Below the pieces are notes generated by a model. It was not told the origin of the DNA and made no database searches. It saw nothing but the letters and a program-made list of their open reading frames with translations. 64,000 bases of DNA. Origin: Sphingomonas sp. SORGH_AS_0950. GTDB taxonomy: Bacteria > Pseudomonadota > Alphaproteobacteria > Sphingomonadales > Sphingomonadaceae. Numbering within the stretch: the stretch's first letter is position 1; each line of letters starts with the position of its first letter. The DNA is taken from assembly GCF_030818415.1 (NCBI RefSeq), contig NZ_JAUTAE010000001.1, positions 3,746,001 to 3,810,000 of the forward strand, read 5' to 3'. This document shows positions 1-8,229 of this stretch, in pieces. A program made the translations under genes and the position numbers.

Positions 1-1731
1 CGCCGCATCCGCGAGGTGGTCCGCCGGATCGACGCCGACAATGCCTCGACCCGCGTCATCGCGCTGAGGAATGCGGGCGCGCGCGAGATCGCGACCGCGC
101 TCCAGACGCTGGCGGGCAATGGCGGCGGCGGGCAGGGCGGAGCGCCTGCGCAAGGCGGAACCGGCGTGTCGGTGGTCGCGATCGACAGCTCCAATTCGAT
201 CGCGCTGCGCGGCGATCCGTCGAGCGTGGCGCGCTTCGCCCAGATCGCGCTGGACCTGGACAACAAGGCCAAGAGCGGCACCGAGATCCGCGTCGTCTTC
301 CTGCAAAATGCCGATGCCGAGCAGCTTCTGCCCGTGCTCCAGCAGCTGGTCGGCCAGACGCCCGATCCGGTGCAGGAAACCACCCTGTCGCGTGGCAGCT
401 TTACCCAGACCAACAGCCAGTCGGGATCGGCGGCGGGCACCGCCATCGCGCAGCGTGTCCAGCCGGTCGCCCAGCCCCAGGCGGCGAGCGCGCCCGGCGC
501 GGGTGGCCAGACTGGCCAGCAACCCGCGATCAGCACGCAGGGCGGCCGCACTGCGGCGGTCGTCACCCGCTTCGTCGGCGCCAACGCCATCGTGATCGCC
601 GGGCCCGCCGATATCCAGCGCCAGATCGGCGAGGTGATCCGCCAGCTGGACGTGCGCCGCGAACAGGTGCTGATCGAGGCGATCATCGCCGAAGTCTCCG
701 ATCAGACCGCACGGCGGCTGGGCGCGCAGTTCCTGCTGGGCAGCCTGACGGGCGGCGCGTTCGCCGCGTCGACCTATGGCAACACCGCGCCCAACATCCT
801 CCAGATCGCAGGCGCGGTCGGGGCGAACACGATCGGCGGCACCACGACCACGGTGGTCGCACCCGACGGCACGCGGACCACGACCAACGTCCCCAATCAG
901 GCCTATAGCCAGCTGACCCAGTCGGCGGTGCAGTCGATCCTGGGCACCACCGGCGGCTTTGCCGGCTGGGGCGGGAAGGTCGGCAACACCGTGTTCGGCG
1001 CGATCATCAATGCGGTGAAGAGCGACACCACCTCCAACCTGTTGCAGGTGCCGCACATCATCACGCTGGACAATCAACAGGCGCACAGCCTGGTCGGGCA
1101 GGAGATTCCGGTCACGACCGGCCAGGCGTTGTCCAATGATTTCAACAACACCTTCCGCACCGTGCAGCGGCAGAATGTCGGCATCCAGCTGGACGTGAAG
1201 CCGCAGGTCAATGCGGGCGGCTCTCTGAAACTCTATGTCCGCCTGGAGGTCAGCTCGATCGCGGGTCCGGTGTCGAGCAACAACAGCGAACTGATCCTCA
1301 ACAAGCGCGCGTTCGAGAATGTGTTCACCCCCGATGACGGCCAGATCACGGTCATCGGCGGGCTGCTCGACGACAATGAGCGGCGGACGATCGAGAAGAT
1401 CCCGTTCCTGGGCGACATTCCGGGCCTGGGCGCGCTGTTCCGGTCCAAGGCGCGCAGCCGGTCCAAGACCAATTTGATGGTCTTCATCCGCCCGACCATC
1501 CTGCGCACCCCCGAGGACAGCCGCCGCGTCACCGAACAGCGTTACGGCTATCTCCGCCAGCTCCAGGGCTATGCCCAGCCCGGCGTCGAGCCGTCGATCG
1601 ACGAGCTGGTCCGCGATTACATGAACGCCGCGCCGCCGATCCCGCACGCGCCGATGCCCGGCAATATCGAGGACCCGCGCATCGCGGTCCCCGTCGCCAA
1701 GCCGGTCGAACCGATCAAGCGCCGTGACTGA
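1..1731 (+). CDS. gspD: Type II secretion system secretin GspD (5' truncated by window edge)
   Basis: This is the outer-membrane secretin through which T2SS substrates leave the cell. The reading frame is open from base 1, so the N-terminal signal peptide, N0 and N1 domains lie outside the window; about 576 codons are visible. The visible part has a periplasmic N-domain with a Gly/Gln-rich linker near residues 120-180. The secretin core follows, with VPHIITLDNQQA and the conserved C-terminal stretch IPFLGDIPGLGALFR close to the end. A Pro-rich tail follows. The gene overlaps gspE by 8 bases and heads the visible operon; gspC would be expected just upstream. The family call is certain; the start is not visible. 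Confidence 0.96.
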   Translation, partial: RRIREVVRRIDADNASTRVIALRNAGAREIATALQTLAGNGGGGQGGAPAQGGTGVSVVAIDSSNSIALRGDPSSVARFAQIALDLDNKAKSGTEIRVVFLQNADAEQLLPVLQQLVGQTPDPVQETTLSRGSFTQTNSQSGSAAGTAIAQRVQPVAQPQAASAPGAGGQTGQQPAISTQGGRTAAVVTRFVGANAIVIAGPADIQRQIGEVIRQLDVRREQVLIEAIIAEVSDQTARRLGAQFLLGSLTGGAFAASTYGNTAPNILQIAGAVGANTIGGTTTTVVAPDGTRTTTNVPNQAYSQLTQSAVQSILGTTGGFAGWGGKVGNTVFGAIINAVKSDTTSNLLQVPHIITLDNQQAHSLVGQEIPVTTGQALSNDFNNTFRTVQRQNVGIQLDVKPQVNAGGSLKLYVRLEVSSIAGPVSSNNSELILNKRAFENVFTPDDGQITVIGGLLDDNERRTIEKIPFLGDIPGLGALFRSKARSRSKTNLMVFIRPTILRTPEDSRRVTEQRYGYLRQLQGYAQPGVEPSIDELVRDYMNAAPPIPHAPMPGNIEDPRIAVPVAKPVEPIKRRD

Positions 1732-3328
1732 CACGCCGGAATCCCTCCCCACGGGTGATATGGTCCCTCTGCCGCTGGGCACGCCGCTCGCACAGGCGGG
1801 AGGGGATGGGGGAGGGCATGCCGCTCTCCCGCTCCCCGCGCCCGACGAAGCGCTGGAACTGGTCGCCCCGCTGACCATCCCCTACGCCTTCGCGCGCAAG
1901 TTCGGCACGGTGGTCCAGAGCGCCGACCCGCTGACTATCGCCCTGCGTGAAGGCGCCAACCCGCGCGCGCTGATCGAGCTGCGCCGCCATATCGGCCGCC
2001 CCTTCGCCATTGCTCGGGTCGAGGGACCGGCCTTCGACCGGCTGCTGTCCGATGCCTATGCGATGGATGGACAGGCGACCGCGATCGCGGCCGTCGGCAT
2101 GGGCGACGAGCTGGACATGCTGGCCGACGGGATTCCCACCGCCGAGGATCTGCTCGACACCGCCGACGACGCGCCCGCCATCCGCCTGATCAACGGCATC
2201 ATCGCCGATGCCGCGCGCAACGGCGTGTCGGACATCCATATCGAGCCCTATGAGACCGGCCTGATCGTCCGGATGCGGATCGACGGCGTGCTGCGCGAGA
2301 CGCTGCGCATGCCGCCGCATGTCGCGCCCGTGGTGGTCAGTCGCATCAAGGTCATGGCGCGGCTCGACATTGCCGAACGCCGCGTGCCGCAGGACGGGCG
2401 CATGGCGCTGACGCTGGGGGGCAAGCTGCTCGACGTGCGCGTCTCGACCCTGCCCAGCCGTGCGGGCGAGCGGGTGGTGCTGCGTATCCTCGACAAGGAG
2501 AATGCAGGGATCGACCTCGATGCGTTGGGGATGAACCCGGCCATGTATGCGCTGCTGCGCGAGGCGCTGAGCGAGCCCAACGGCATCATCCTGGTCACCG
2601 GCCCCACGGGTTCGGGCAAGACGACCAGCCTGTACGCCGCGCTGCGCCTGCTGAACGATGGCAGCCGCAACATCCTGACCGTCGAGGACCCGGTCGAATA
2701 TGCGGTGGAAGGGGTGGGGCAGACCCAGGTCAACGCCAAGGTCGGGCTGACCTTCGCGGCGGGCTTGCGCGCGATCCTGCGCCAGGACCCCGATGTGGTG
2801 ATGGTCGGCGAAATCCGCGACCGCGAAACCGCCGAGATCGCGGTGCAGGCGTCGCTGACCGGGCATCTGGTGCTGTCGACCGTCCACACCAATGATGCGG
2901 TCGGCGCGATCACCCGGATGCGCGACATGAAGGTCGAGCCCTTCCTGCTCGCCTCGACGCTGCGCGCCGTCATCGCGCAGCGGCTGGTGCGGCGGCTCTG
3001 CCCCGCCTGCAAGCGTCCGGTCGCGGCCCGGGACACGGTCGCGCCGCTGCTCGGTATCGACCCGCAGGCGACGGTGTACGAAGCGGTCGGCTGTCCCCAG
3101 TGCAACGGCAGCGGCTATAAGGGCCGGACCGGCGTCTATGAGGCGGTGCGGGTCGACGACACCATCCGGCGGCTGATCAACGAAGGCGGCGACGAACAGG
3201 CGATCGCCGCGCACGCCTTCGCCCGGCAGCAGCCGCTGGCGGCAGCGGCGCGGACGCTGGTGCTGGACGGCGTGACGACGGCGGAGGAAGCCATCCGCGT
3301 GTCCCGCCGCGATTCCGACGCGGGGTGA
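1724..3328 (+). CDS. gspE: Type II secretion ATPase GspE
   Basis: GspE is the cytoplasmic hexameric ATPase that powers pseudopilus assembly. It is 534 aa, close to the family norm. It has an N-terminal GspE_N-type domain, then Walker A GPTGSGKT near residue 292, Walker B region MVGEIRDRET near 357, and two CxxC pairs (CPAC near 425, CPQC near 456) that form the zinc-binding tongue typical of GspE. The GTG start overlaps gspD by 8 bases. Residues about 10-35 are rich in Gly, Pro and Leu and are encoded by a CCTCCCC/GGGAGGGG-bounded stretch (1743-1832). This may be a degenerate repeat insertion and not original protein; an ATG at 1759 is an alternative start. Confidence 0.96.
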   Translation: MTDTPESLPTGDMVPLPLGTPLAQAGGDGGGHAALPLPAPDEALELVAPLTIPYAFARKFGTVVQSADPLTIALREGANPRALIELRRHIGRPFAIARVEGPAFDRLLSDAYAMDGQATAIAAVGMGDELDMLADGIPTAEDLLDTADDAPAIRLINGIIADAARNGVSDIHIEPYETGLIVRMRIDGVLRETLRMPPHVAPVVVSRIKVMARLDIAERRVPQDGRMALTLGGKLLDVRVSTLPSRAGERVVLRILDKENAGIDLDALGMNPAMYALLREALSEPNGIILVTGPTGSGKTTSLYAALRLLNDGSRNILTVEDPVEYAVEGVGQTQVNAKVGLTFAAGLRAILRQDPDVVMVGEIRDRETAEIAVQASLTGHLVLSTVHTNDAVGAITRMRDMKVEPFLLASTLRAVIAQRLVRRLCPACKRPVAARDTVAPLLGIDPQATVYEAVGCPQCNGSGYKGRTGVYEAVRVDDTIRRLINEGGDEQAIAAHAFARQQPLAAAARTLVLDGVTTAEEAIRVSRRDSDAG

Positions 3329-3342
3329 GGGGGATGTGCGCT

Positions 3343-3721
3343 TGCCCCACCCTGGCGAAGGCCGGAGTCCAGTTGCCGTGCGTTGTGCATTCGCGTTCAC
3401 GCGGAGACGCGGAGGCGCGGAGAGGAAAGCTGTGTTCACGCGAAGGCGCGAAGCCGCGAAGAAGAAAGGTATGTTCGCGCAGAGGCGCAGAGGACGCAGA
3501 GATGTCGTCCCCGCCGCGCCAGCGGCCCTCCTGCTTTGGCTGCTTGAAAAAGCTGTGCGCTTCCGCGCACGATTTGTCTTTGCGTCCTCTGCGCCTCTGC
3601 GCGAACCAATCTTCTCTCCGCGTCTCCGCGTCTCCGCGTGAGATAGGATTTCCATCCGAAACCCCGCGTCTGCACCGGCATCGCGACTGGATCCCGGCCT
3701 TCGCCGGGGTGGTGCATGGGG
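3343..3721. repeat. Nested palindromic repeat element between gspE and gspF
   Basis: The 405-base gap between gspE and gspF holds no convincing gene. It is built as nested inverted repeats. The outer arms (3343-3375 and 3683-3715) carry the CCGGCGAAGGCCGG motif. The middle arms are ACGCGGAGACGCGGAG types (about 3397-3427 and 3613-3645). The inner arms are CGCGCAGAGGCGCAGAGG types (about 3475-3500 and 3578-3604). As RNA the stretch could fold into one long hairpin. The same outer motif recurs at 18280-18405 and 49707-49832. Small ORFs across it are repeat translations. Confidence 0.8.
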
Positions 3722-3733
3722 TAAGGCGCTGAC

Positions 3734-4957
3734 ATGGCCGGGTTCGACTATGTCGCCATCGACACCAAGGGCGCCGAGAAGCGCGGTTTCATCCCTGCCG
3801 AGACCGCCGACGCCGCGCGTGCCGCGCTGGAGAAGCAGCGGCTCTATGTCGTCTCGGTCAAGCCGGGCAGCGGCGACACCGCCGAGCGTCGCCCGCTGTT
3901 CGGGTTGAAGCTCGGGCGCGCGCGCATGTCGGTCAAGCAGCTGACGCTCTTCACCCGCCAGCTCGCCACGCTCAACCGCGTCTCGCCGCTGGAGGAGTCC
4001 TTGCGCACCATCACCCGCCAGACCGAGCAGGAGCGGGTGCGCGCCATCGTCGCGACGGTGCATCAGGGCGTGACCGAAGGCCGCCGTCTTGCCGATGCGA
4101 TGGCGCGCGAGCCCCGGAGCTTCCCCCCGCTCTACCGCGCGATGGTCGCGGCGGGGGAGAGTTCAGGCACCTTGCCGACGATCCTGGAGCGGCTCGCGGC
4201 CCTTTTGGAGCGGCAGGCGGAGATTCGGGGCAAGCTGATCACCGCGCTCGCCTATCCGACGATCCTGGCGGTGGTGGCGATGGGCGTCGTCACCGCGCTG
4301 ATGATGTTCGTCGTGCCGCAGGTGGTCGAGCAGTTCGACACGGTCGGGCAGGAACTGCCCTTCCTGACCCGCATGGTGATCGGCGTGTCGGACCTGCTGG
4401 TCGGCTGGTGGTGGCTGATGGCGGGCGTCGCGGTGCTGGGCGGCGTCGCATTCTGGCGCGCGTTGAAGGTGCCGTCGATCCGGCTGTCCTTCGACAGCTG
4501 GCTGCTCCGGCTGCCGCTGCTCGGCCGGTTGCTGCGCGACCTGCACGCCGCGCGGATGGCGCGCACATTGGGGACGATGGTCGCCAGCCGCCTGCCGCTG
4601 CTCGAAGGACTGACGCTGACGGCGGGCACGATCCACAACCGGCGGCTGCGGGTCGCCTCCGACGCGATCGTCGATGCGATCCGGGGCGGCGGGAGTCTCT
4701 CCGCGGCGATGCGGCGGGCGGGGGTGTTTCCGCCGCTGCTGACCTATCTGGCCGCCAGCGGCGAGGCGGCGGGGCGGCTGGACGAGATGCTGGAGCGCGC
4801 CGCCGACTATCTGGAGCGCGAGTTCGACCGCTTCACCGCCACCGCGCTCTCGCTGCTCGAACCCGCGATCATCGTCGTGATGGGCGGCGTGGTCGCGACG
4901 ATCGTGTTATCCATCCTGCTGCCGATCCTCCAGCTCAACACGCTGGCGGGACAATGA
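3734..4957 (+). CDS. gspF: Type II secretion inner-membrane platform protein GspF
   Basis: GspF is the polytopic inner-membrane protein that links the GspE ATPase to pseudopilus assembly. At 407 aa it has the family length. It opens with the typical FDYVAIDTKGAEKRG stretch and has two GspF repeats, each ending in hydrophobic segments near residues 170-200, 225-245 and 375-400. AAGG at 3723-3726 lies seven bases before the ATG, just outside the palindromic element that separates it from gspE. Its stop overlaps an ATG (ATGA) at 4954. The 405-base gap to gspE is unusual in this otherwise tightly packed operon and could lower expression of the distal genes. Confidence 0.96.
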   Translation: MAGFDYVAIDTKGAEKRGFIPAETADAARAALEKQRLYVVSVKPGSGDTAERRPLFGLKLGRARMSVKQLTLFTRQLATLNRVSPLEESLRTITRQTEQERVRAIVATVHQGVTEGRRLADAMAREPRSFPPLYRAMVAAGESSGTLPTILERLAALLERQAEIRGKLITALAYPTILAVVAMGVVTALMMFVVPQVVEQFDTVGQELPFLTRMVIGVSDLLVGWWWLMAGVAVLGGVAFWRALKVPSIRLSFDSWLLRLPLLGRLLRDLHAARMARTLGTMVASRLPLLEGLTLTAGTIHNRRLRVASDAIVDAIRGGGSLSAAMRRAGVFPPLLTYLAASGEAAGRLDEMLERAADYLEREFDRFTATALSLLEPAIIVVMGGVVATIVLSILLPILQLNTLAGQ

Positions 4958-4974
4958 GTCGAGAGGACAAGTCG

Positions 4975-5430
4975 ATGCGTAACCCCACCCAACGGCCGAC
5001 CCGCCGCAAGCGCCGCGAGGACGGCTTCACCCTTGTCGAGCTGATGGTCGTCATCGTCATCATCGGCCTGCTGGCGACGATCGTGGCGCTGAACGTGCTG
5101 CCCTCGGGCGACACCGCGCGGGTGCAGAAGGCCAAGGCCGACATCGCCCAGATCGAGGGCGGGCTGGAGATGTACAAGCTCCAGAACCTGACCTTCCCGA
5201 CGACCGCGCAGGGCTTGCAGGCGCTGGTGTCGATGCCCGCCGGTCTGGCCGATCCGTCGCGCTATCAGAAGGGCGGCTATCTGAAGAAGCTGCCCGACGA
5301 TCCCTGGGGCCGCCCCTATCTCTATGCCGCGCCCGGCCAGCATGGCGAGGCGGATGTCTGGACGTACGGCGCCGACGGCAAGGAAGGCGGCGAGGGGATC
5401 AACGCGGATATCGGCAACTGGGATAAGTGA
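4975..5430 (+). CDS. gspG: Type II secretion major pseudopilin GspG
   Basis: GspG is the major pseudopilin, assembled into the periplasmic pseudopilus after cleavage by a prepilin peptidase. The type III signal GFTLVELMVVIVIIGLLAT is clear, with a short basic leader rich in Arg and Lys. The C-terminal half has the GspG signature: DPWGRPYLY, then a Gly/Asp-rich calcium-loop region. I chose the ATG at 4975 because GAGAGG lies about nine bases before it. An in-frame ATG at 4954, overlapping the gspF stop, would add seven residues. Length is 151 aa. The gene overlaps the next ORF's first start codon. Confidence 0.96.
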   Translation: MRNPTQRPTRRKRREDGFTLVELMVVIVIIGLLATIVALNVLPSGDTARVQKAKADIAQIEGGLEMYKLQNLTFPTTAQGLQALVSMPAGLADPSRYQKGGYLKKLPDDPWGRPYLYAAPGQHGEADVWTYGADGKEGGEGINADIGNWDK

Positions 5431-6047
5431 TGACGCGGCCCCGCCTGGATGCCGGGGACGGCGGCGGGTGGGGCCTGCCTGGGCGGCGTTCGGCCCGTGC
5501 GCTTCGACTTCGCTCAGCGCGAACGGACGATGGGACAGGCTCGGTGCTGACCAAGCCTCCGTTCAGCCTGAGCGAAGTCGAAGGCCATGTCGAAACATCG
5601 CCGCAAGGGCCGAACGGCTTCACCCTGGTCGAACTGATGATCGTCATCACCGTCATCGGCTTGGCCTCCGCCATCGCGGTCTGGTCGTTGCCCGATCGGC
5701 GCGGCCGCCTGACCGACGAGGCGTTGCGCTTCGCCGCGCGTGTCCGTGCCGCGCATGACGTGGCGGTGGTCGAGGCGTCGCCGGTCAGCATCTGGGTCAC
5801 GCGCGGCGGCTATGGCTTCGACCGGCGCGCGGACGGCGCGTGGAGCCCGATGACCGCCAAGCCGCTGCGCGTCGCGCAATGGGAGGACGGGACACAGGCC
5901 GCGATCCCCGACAGTAGCGGGCGGGTGCGGATCACCTTCGACGTGACGGGCCTGGCCGACCGTCCGGTCGAACTGCGCCTGACCCGCGACCGGGCCAGCA
6001 GCATCGTACGGATCGGCGCGGACGGCACGGTACGGGTCGATGGGTGA
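5430..6047 (+). CDS. gspH: Type II secretion minor pseudopilin GspH with repeat-encoded leader
   Basis: This minor pseudopilin of the pseudopilus tip region has the type III signal GFTLVELMIVITVIGLASA and a GspH-like domain of about 130 aa. From the ATG at 5430, overlapping the gspG stop, the leader before the cleavage site would be over 60 aa, far longer than usual. Much of it is encoded by an inverted-repeat pair (5502-5526 and 5558-5585) of the TTCGACTTCGCTCAG family, translated in part as PFSLSEVEG. An in-frame GTG at 5544 would give a leader of about 25 aa. The mature domain is certain; the start is uncertain. Confidence 0.9.
   Translation: MTRPRLDAGDGGGWGLPGRRSARALRLRSARTDDGTGSVLTKPPFSLSEVEGHVETSPQGPNGFTLVELMIVITVIGLASAIAVWSLPDRRGRLTDEALRFAARVRAAHDVAVVEASPVSIWVTRGGYGFDRRADGAWSPMTAKPLRVAQWEDGTQAAIPDSSGRVRITFDVTGLADRPVELRLTRDRASSIVRIGADGTVRVDG
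5502..5585. repeat. Inverted repeat pair (TTCGACTTCGCTCAG family) inside the gspH leader
   Basis: GCTTCGACTTCGCTCAG at 5501-5517 is followed 40 bases later by the inverted copy CTGAGCGAAGTCGAAGGC at 5568-5585. The same arms recur at 18224-18248 and as perfect 39-bp arms at 49643-49681 and 49866-49904. Here the element lies in frame within the coding region of a pseudopilin leader. Confidence 0.8.
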
Positions 6048-6570
6048 GGTTGCCCCAATTCCTCCCCTGCAAGGGGAGGCGGCACGGCGCAGCCGTGACG
6101 GAGGGGTGTCGCCGCTCGCGATTCACTCCCTCGCTGGCGGTTACACCCCTCCGTCATGCCGCCGGCCTGCCACCTCCCCTTGCAGGGGAGAAGGTGGCTT
6201 TACCCTGATCGAGATCATGGTCGCGCTGGCGGTGTTCAGCCTGGCGGCGATGGCGATCGTCCGGCTGGAGAGTGCGACGATCCGGGGTGCCTCGATCCTC
6301 GACGAGACGCTGGTCGCGCAGATGGTCGCGCGCAACATCGCGATTGCCGCCGTCACCGATCCCCAGGCACCCGCGCTCGGCCGGAGGTCGGGGGCGGAGG
6401 TGAATGGCGGGCGCAGCTGGAAATGGACGCGGATCGTCAGCGGGACGGGCGATGTGCGCGTGGTGCGGATCGATGTCGCGGTGACCAATGGCGCGGGAAG
6501 CGTCGTGGGACGGATGACGATGGTCCGTCCGCCATGGCCCACGCCGCCGGTCGGGGTGGTGACGTCGTGA
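6040..6570 (+). CDS. gspI: Type II secretion minor pseudopilin GspI with repeat-encoded leader
   Basis: This minor pseudopilin forms the tip complex with GspJ and GspK. The type III signal GGFTLIEIMVALAVFSLAA begins at about 6193 and the mature part of about 124 aa fits GspI. From the ATG at 6040, overlapping the gspH stop, the leader is 52-53 aa. All but its first six codons are encoded by a palindromic repeat (6058-6192) that ends exactly where the GG/F cleavage motif begins. An in-frame GTG at 6106 would give a leader of about 30 aa. No ATG lies in frame between 6043 and the cleavage site. Confidence 0.9.
   Translation: MGEVAPIPPLQGEAARRSRDGGVSPLAIHSLAGGYTPPSCRRPATSPCRGEGGFTLIEIMVALAVFSLAAMAIVRLESATIRGASILDETLVAQMVARNIAIAAVTDPQAPALGRRSGAEVNGGRSWKWTRIVSGTGDVRVVRIDVAVTNGAGSVVGRMTMVRPPWPTPPVGVVTS
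6058..6192. repeat. CCTCCCC/GGGGAGG palindromic element inside gspI
   Basis: The element opens with ATTCCTCCCCTGCAAGGGGA and closes with CCCCTTGCAGGGGAGAAG. Inside are GACGGAGGGGTGTC and the inverted ACACCCCTCCGTC. It is an imperfect palindrome of about 135 bp. A close relative lies at 11850-11967 and a more distant one at 16064-16181. It stays open in the gspI frame and supplies the prepilin leader. Confidence 0.85.
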
Positions 6571-7247
6571 TGGTCGTCTCGGCCGACCCGGTCGAAGGCC
6601 GGAATGGAGGGGAAGCCAACGGCTTCACCCTGGTCGAGGTCATGGTGGCGCTGCTCGTCTTCTCGATGCTGGCCGCCGCCGCCGTGGCGATCCTGTCGTT
6701 GAGTGTGCGGACCCAGGCGGTCACGGGGCAGAAGCTGGACGCGATGGCGGCAGTCAGCCGGACGACCGCGATCCTGTCCGCCGACCTGGCCCAGGCGGTC
6801 GACCGACCGACCCGCGACGAGGGCGCGGTGCTGACCCCCGCGATGGTCGCCGGGCCCGATGCGATGCGGCTGGTCCGCGCCGGGTGGAGCAACCTGGACG
6901 GTGCGCAGCGCCCGTCCTTGCAAAAGGTCGCTTACCGCCTGAACGGCGATGTGCTGGAGCGGGTGGCGTGGCCGCTGCTCGACGGGGCCGCGCCGATGGA
7001 GCCCGCCGCGCTGATGGACCATGTCCGCGAACTGCACCTGCGCTATCGCTTCAACGGCGCATGGCTCGACCAGTGGCAGGGGCAGCCCGGCATCGCCCTG
7101 CCACAGGCGGCCGAGGTGACGATCGTCCGCGACGACGGCCTGATCTTTCGCCAGCTGTTCCTGGTCGGCACCGGCTATATCGGCGACGCTGCGGCGGCTC
7201 CGGCGCCTACCCCCACACCGACGCCTGCACCGACGCCCAATGGCTAG
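6570..7247 (+). CDS. gspJ: Type II secretion minor pseudopilin GspJ
   Basis: GspJ is a minor pseudopilin of the tip complex with GspI and GspK. The type III signal NGFTLVEVMVALLVFSMLAA follows a normal 18-aa leader from the ATG at 6570, which overlaps the gspI stop by one base. The GspJ-type C-terminal domain is of ordinary length (225 aa in total). The tail ends in a Pro/Thr/Ala-rich run (PTPTPTPAPTP-like). The stop overlaps the gspK start. A longer ORF in this frame begins upstream inside gspI but reads through the wrong frame of that gene, so I discount it. Confidence 0.94.
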   Translation: MVVSADPVEGRNGGEANGFTLVEVMVALLVFSMLAAAAVAILSLSVRTQAVTGQKLDAMAAVSRTTAILSADLAQAVDRPTRDEGAVLTPAMVAGPDAMRLVRAGWSNLDGAQRPSLQKVAYRLNGDVLERVAWPLLDGAAPMEPAALMDHVRELHLRYRFNGAWLDQWQGQPGIALPQAAEVTIVRDDGLIFRQLFLVGTGYIGDAAAAPAPTPTPTPAPTPNG

Positions 7248-8229
7248 GCGGCCGCCCCCCTCCGGCGAGCGCGGCGCGGCGTTGCTCACCGTGCTGATCC
7301 TGGTCGCGGTGATCGCGGTGATGGCCGCGACCGCGCTGGAAAAGCTGCGTCTGTCGACCCGGCTGGGCGGCAATTCGGTCGCGATCGAGCAGGCGCGCGG
7401 CTTTGCCTATGCGGCCGAGGCGCTGGCGATCATCCGCATCGGCGATCTGCTCCAGCGGTCGCAGGGGCGGGTGTCGCTGCTCGGCGGATGGAGCGACCGG
7501 CCCTTCGCGCTGCCGCTGGGCGATGTCGCGGGCGGGGCGATCGCAACCGCGCGCGTCACCGATGGCGGGAACTGCTTCAACCTCAACGGCCTGGCACAGC
7601 GGGCGTCCGGCCAGCCCGGCGTGCTGATCGGCAATGCCGTCGAGACGGCGCATTTCGCCAAGCTGATGCGGCTGATCGGCGTGCCGGGGCAGGTGGCCGA
7701 ACAGGTCGCGGCCGCCACCGCCGACTGGATCGACAGCGACCAGAACCCGCAAGGCGGCGGGGCGGAGGATGCGCTCTATCTGGGCCGCGATCCGCCTTAC
7801 CGGACCGGCGGCACGCTGATGGCCGATGTCAGCGAGATGCGGATGGTCAACGGCGTCACGCCCGAACTCTATGCCCGGCTGCGCCCCTGGCTGTGCACGC
7901 TGCCCGATGCCAGCCCGACCATGGTCAACATCAACACGCTCGCTCCCGAACAGGCGCCGCTGGTGGCGATGGCGCAGGTCGATACGATTTCGCCCGGTGC
8001 CATCGCCCAGGCCCTTTTGCGCCGCCCGCCGCAAGGCTATGCGGACGCGAGCGCCTTTTGGGCGCAGGTGCCGGGGGCGACGGGCGCGGGGGGCGTGGCG
8101 GTGACGACCCGCTGGTTCGCCCTGCGCATCGACGTGACGCTGGGCGGCGTGACGTTGCAGGAGCGCGCGCTGGTCGATGCCAGGCGGGTGCCGCCGCAGC
8201 TGGTGGCGCGGATATGGGGGGAAGAGTGA
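7240..8229 (+). CDS. gspK: Type II secretion minor pseudopilin GspK
   Basis: GspK is the largest minor pseudopilin and caps the pseudopilus. The N-terminus has the GspK-type signal RGAALLTVLILVAVIAVMAA, which lacks the usual Glu at +5, as is normal for GspK. The rest, about 300 aa, has the saposin-like helical region typical of the family; WIDSDQNPQGGGAED and VNINTLAPE are recognisable GspK motifs. It overlaps gspJ by eight bases and gspL by one (TGATG). Length is 329 aa, as expected. Confidence 0.95.
   Translation: MARRPPPSGERGAALLTVLILVAVIAVMAATALEKLRLSTRLGGNSVAIEQARGFAYAAEALAIIRIGDLLQRSQGRVSLLGGWSDRPFALPLGDVAGGAIATARVTDGGNCFNLNGLAQRASGQPGVLIGNAVETAHFAKLMRLIGVPGQVAEQVAAATADWIDSDQNPQGGGAEDALYLGRDPPYRTGGTLMADVSEMRMVNGVTPELYARLRPWLCTLPDASPTMVNINTLAPEQAPLVAMAQVDTISPGAIAQALLRRPPQGYADASAFWAQVPGATGAGGVAVTTRWFALRIDVTLGGVTLQERALVDARRVPPQLVARIWGEE

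Noticed and set aside
3325..3735. Several ORFs of 84-135 aa in the gspE-gspF spacer
   Set aside because: They are translations of the nested repeats on both strands and have no ribosome site or family.
1715..4063. Long minus-strand reading frame antisense to gspE, the spacer and gspF
   Set aside because: High-GC shadow of real genes; its protein is low in complexity, rich in Arg, Asp, Gly and His, and crosses the repeat element. No family motif.
6156..6569. ATG at 6156 as an early start of gspJ or alternative gspI
   Set aside because: It is in the gspJ frame but reads gspI out of frame; gspJ with a proper leader starts at 6570.
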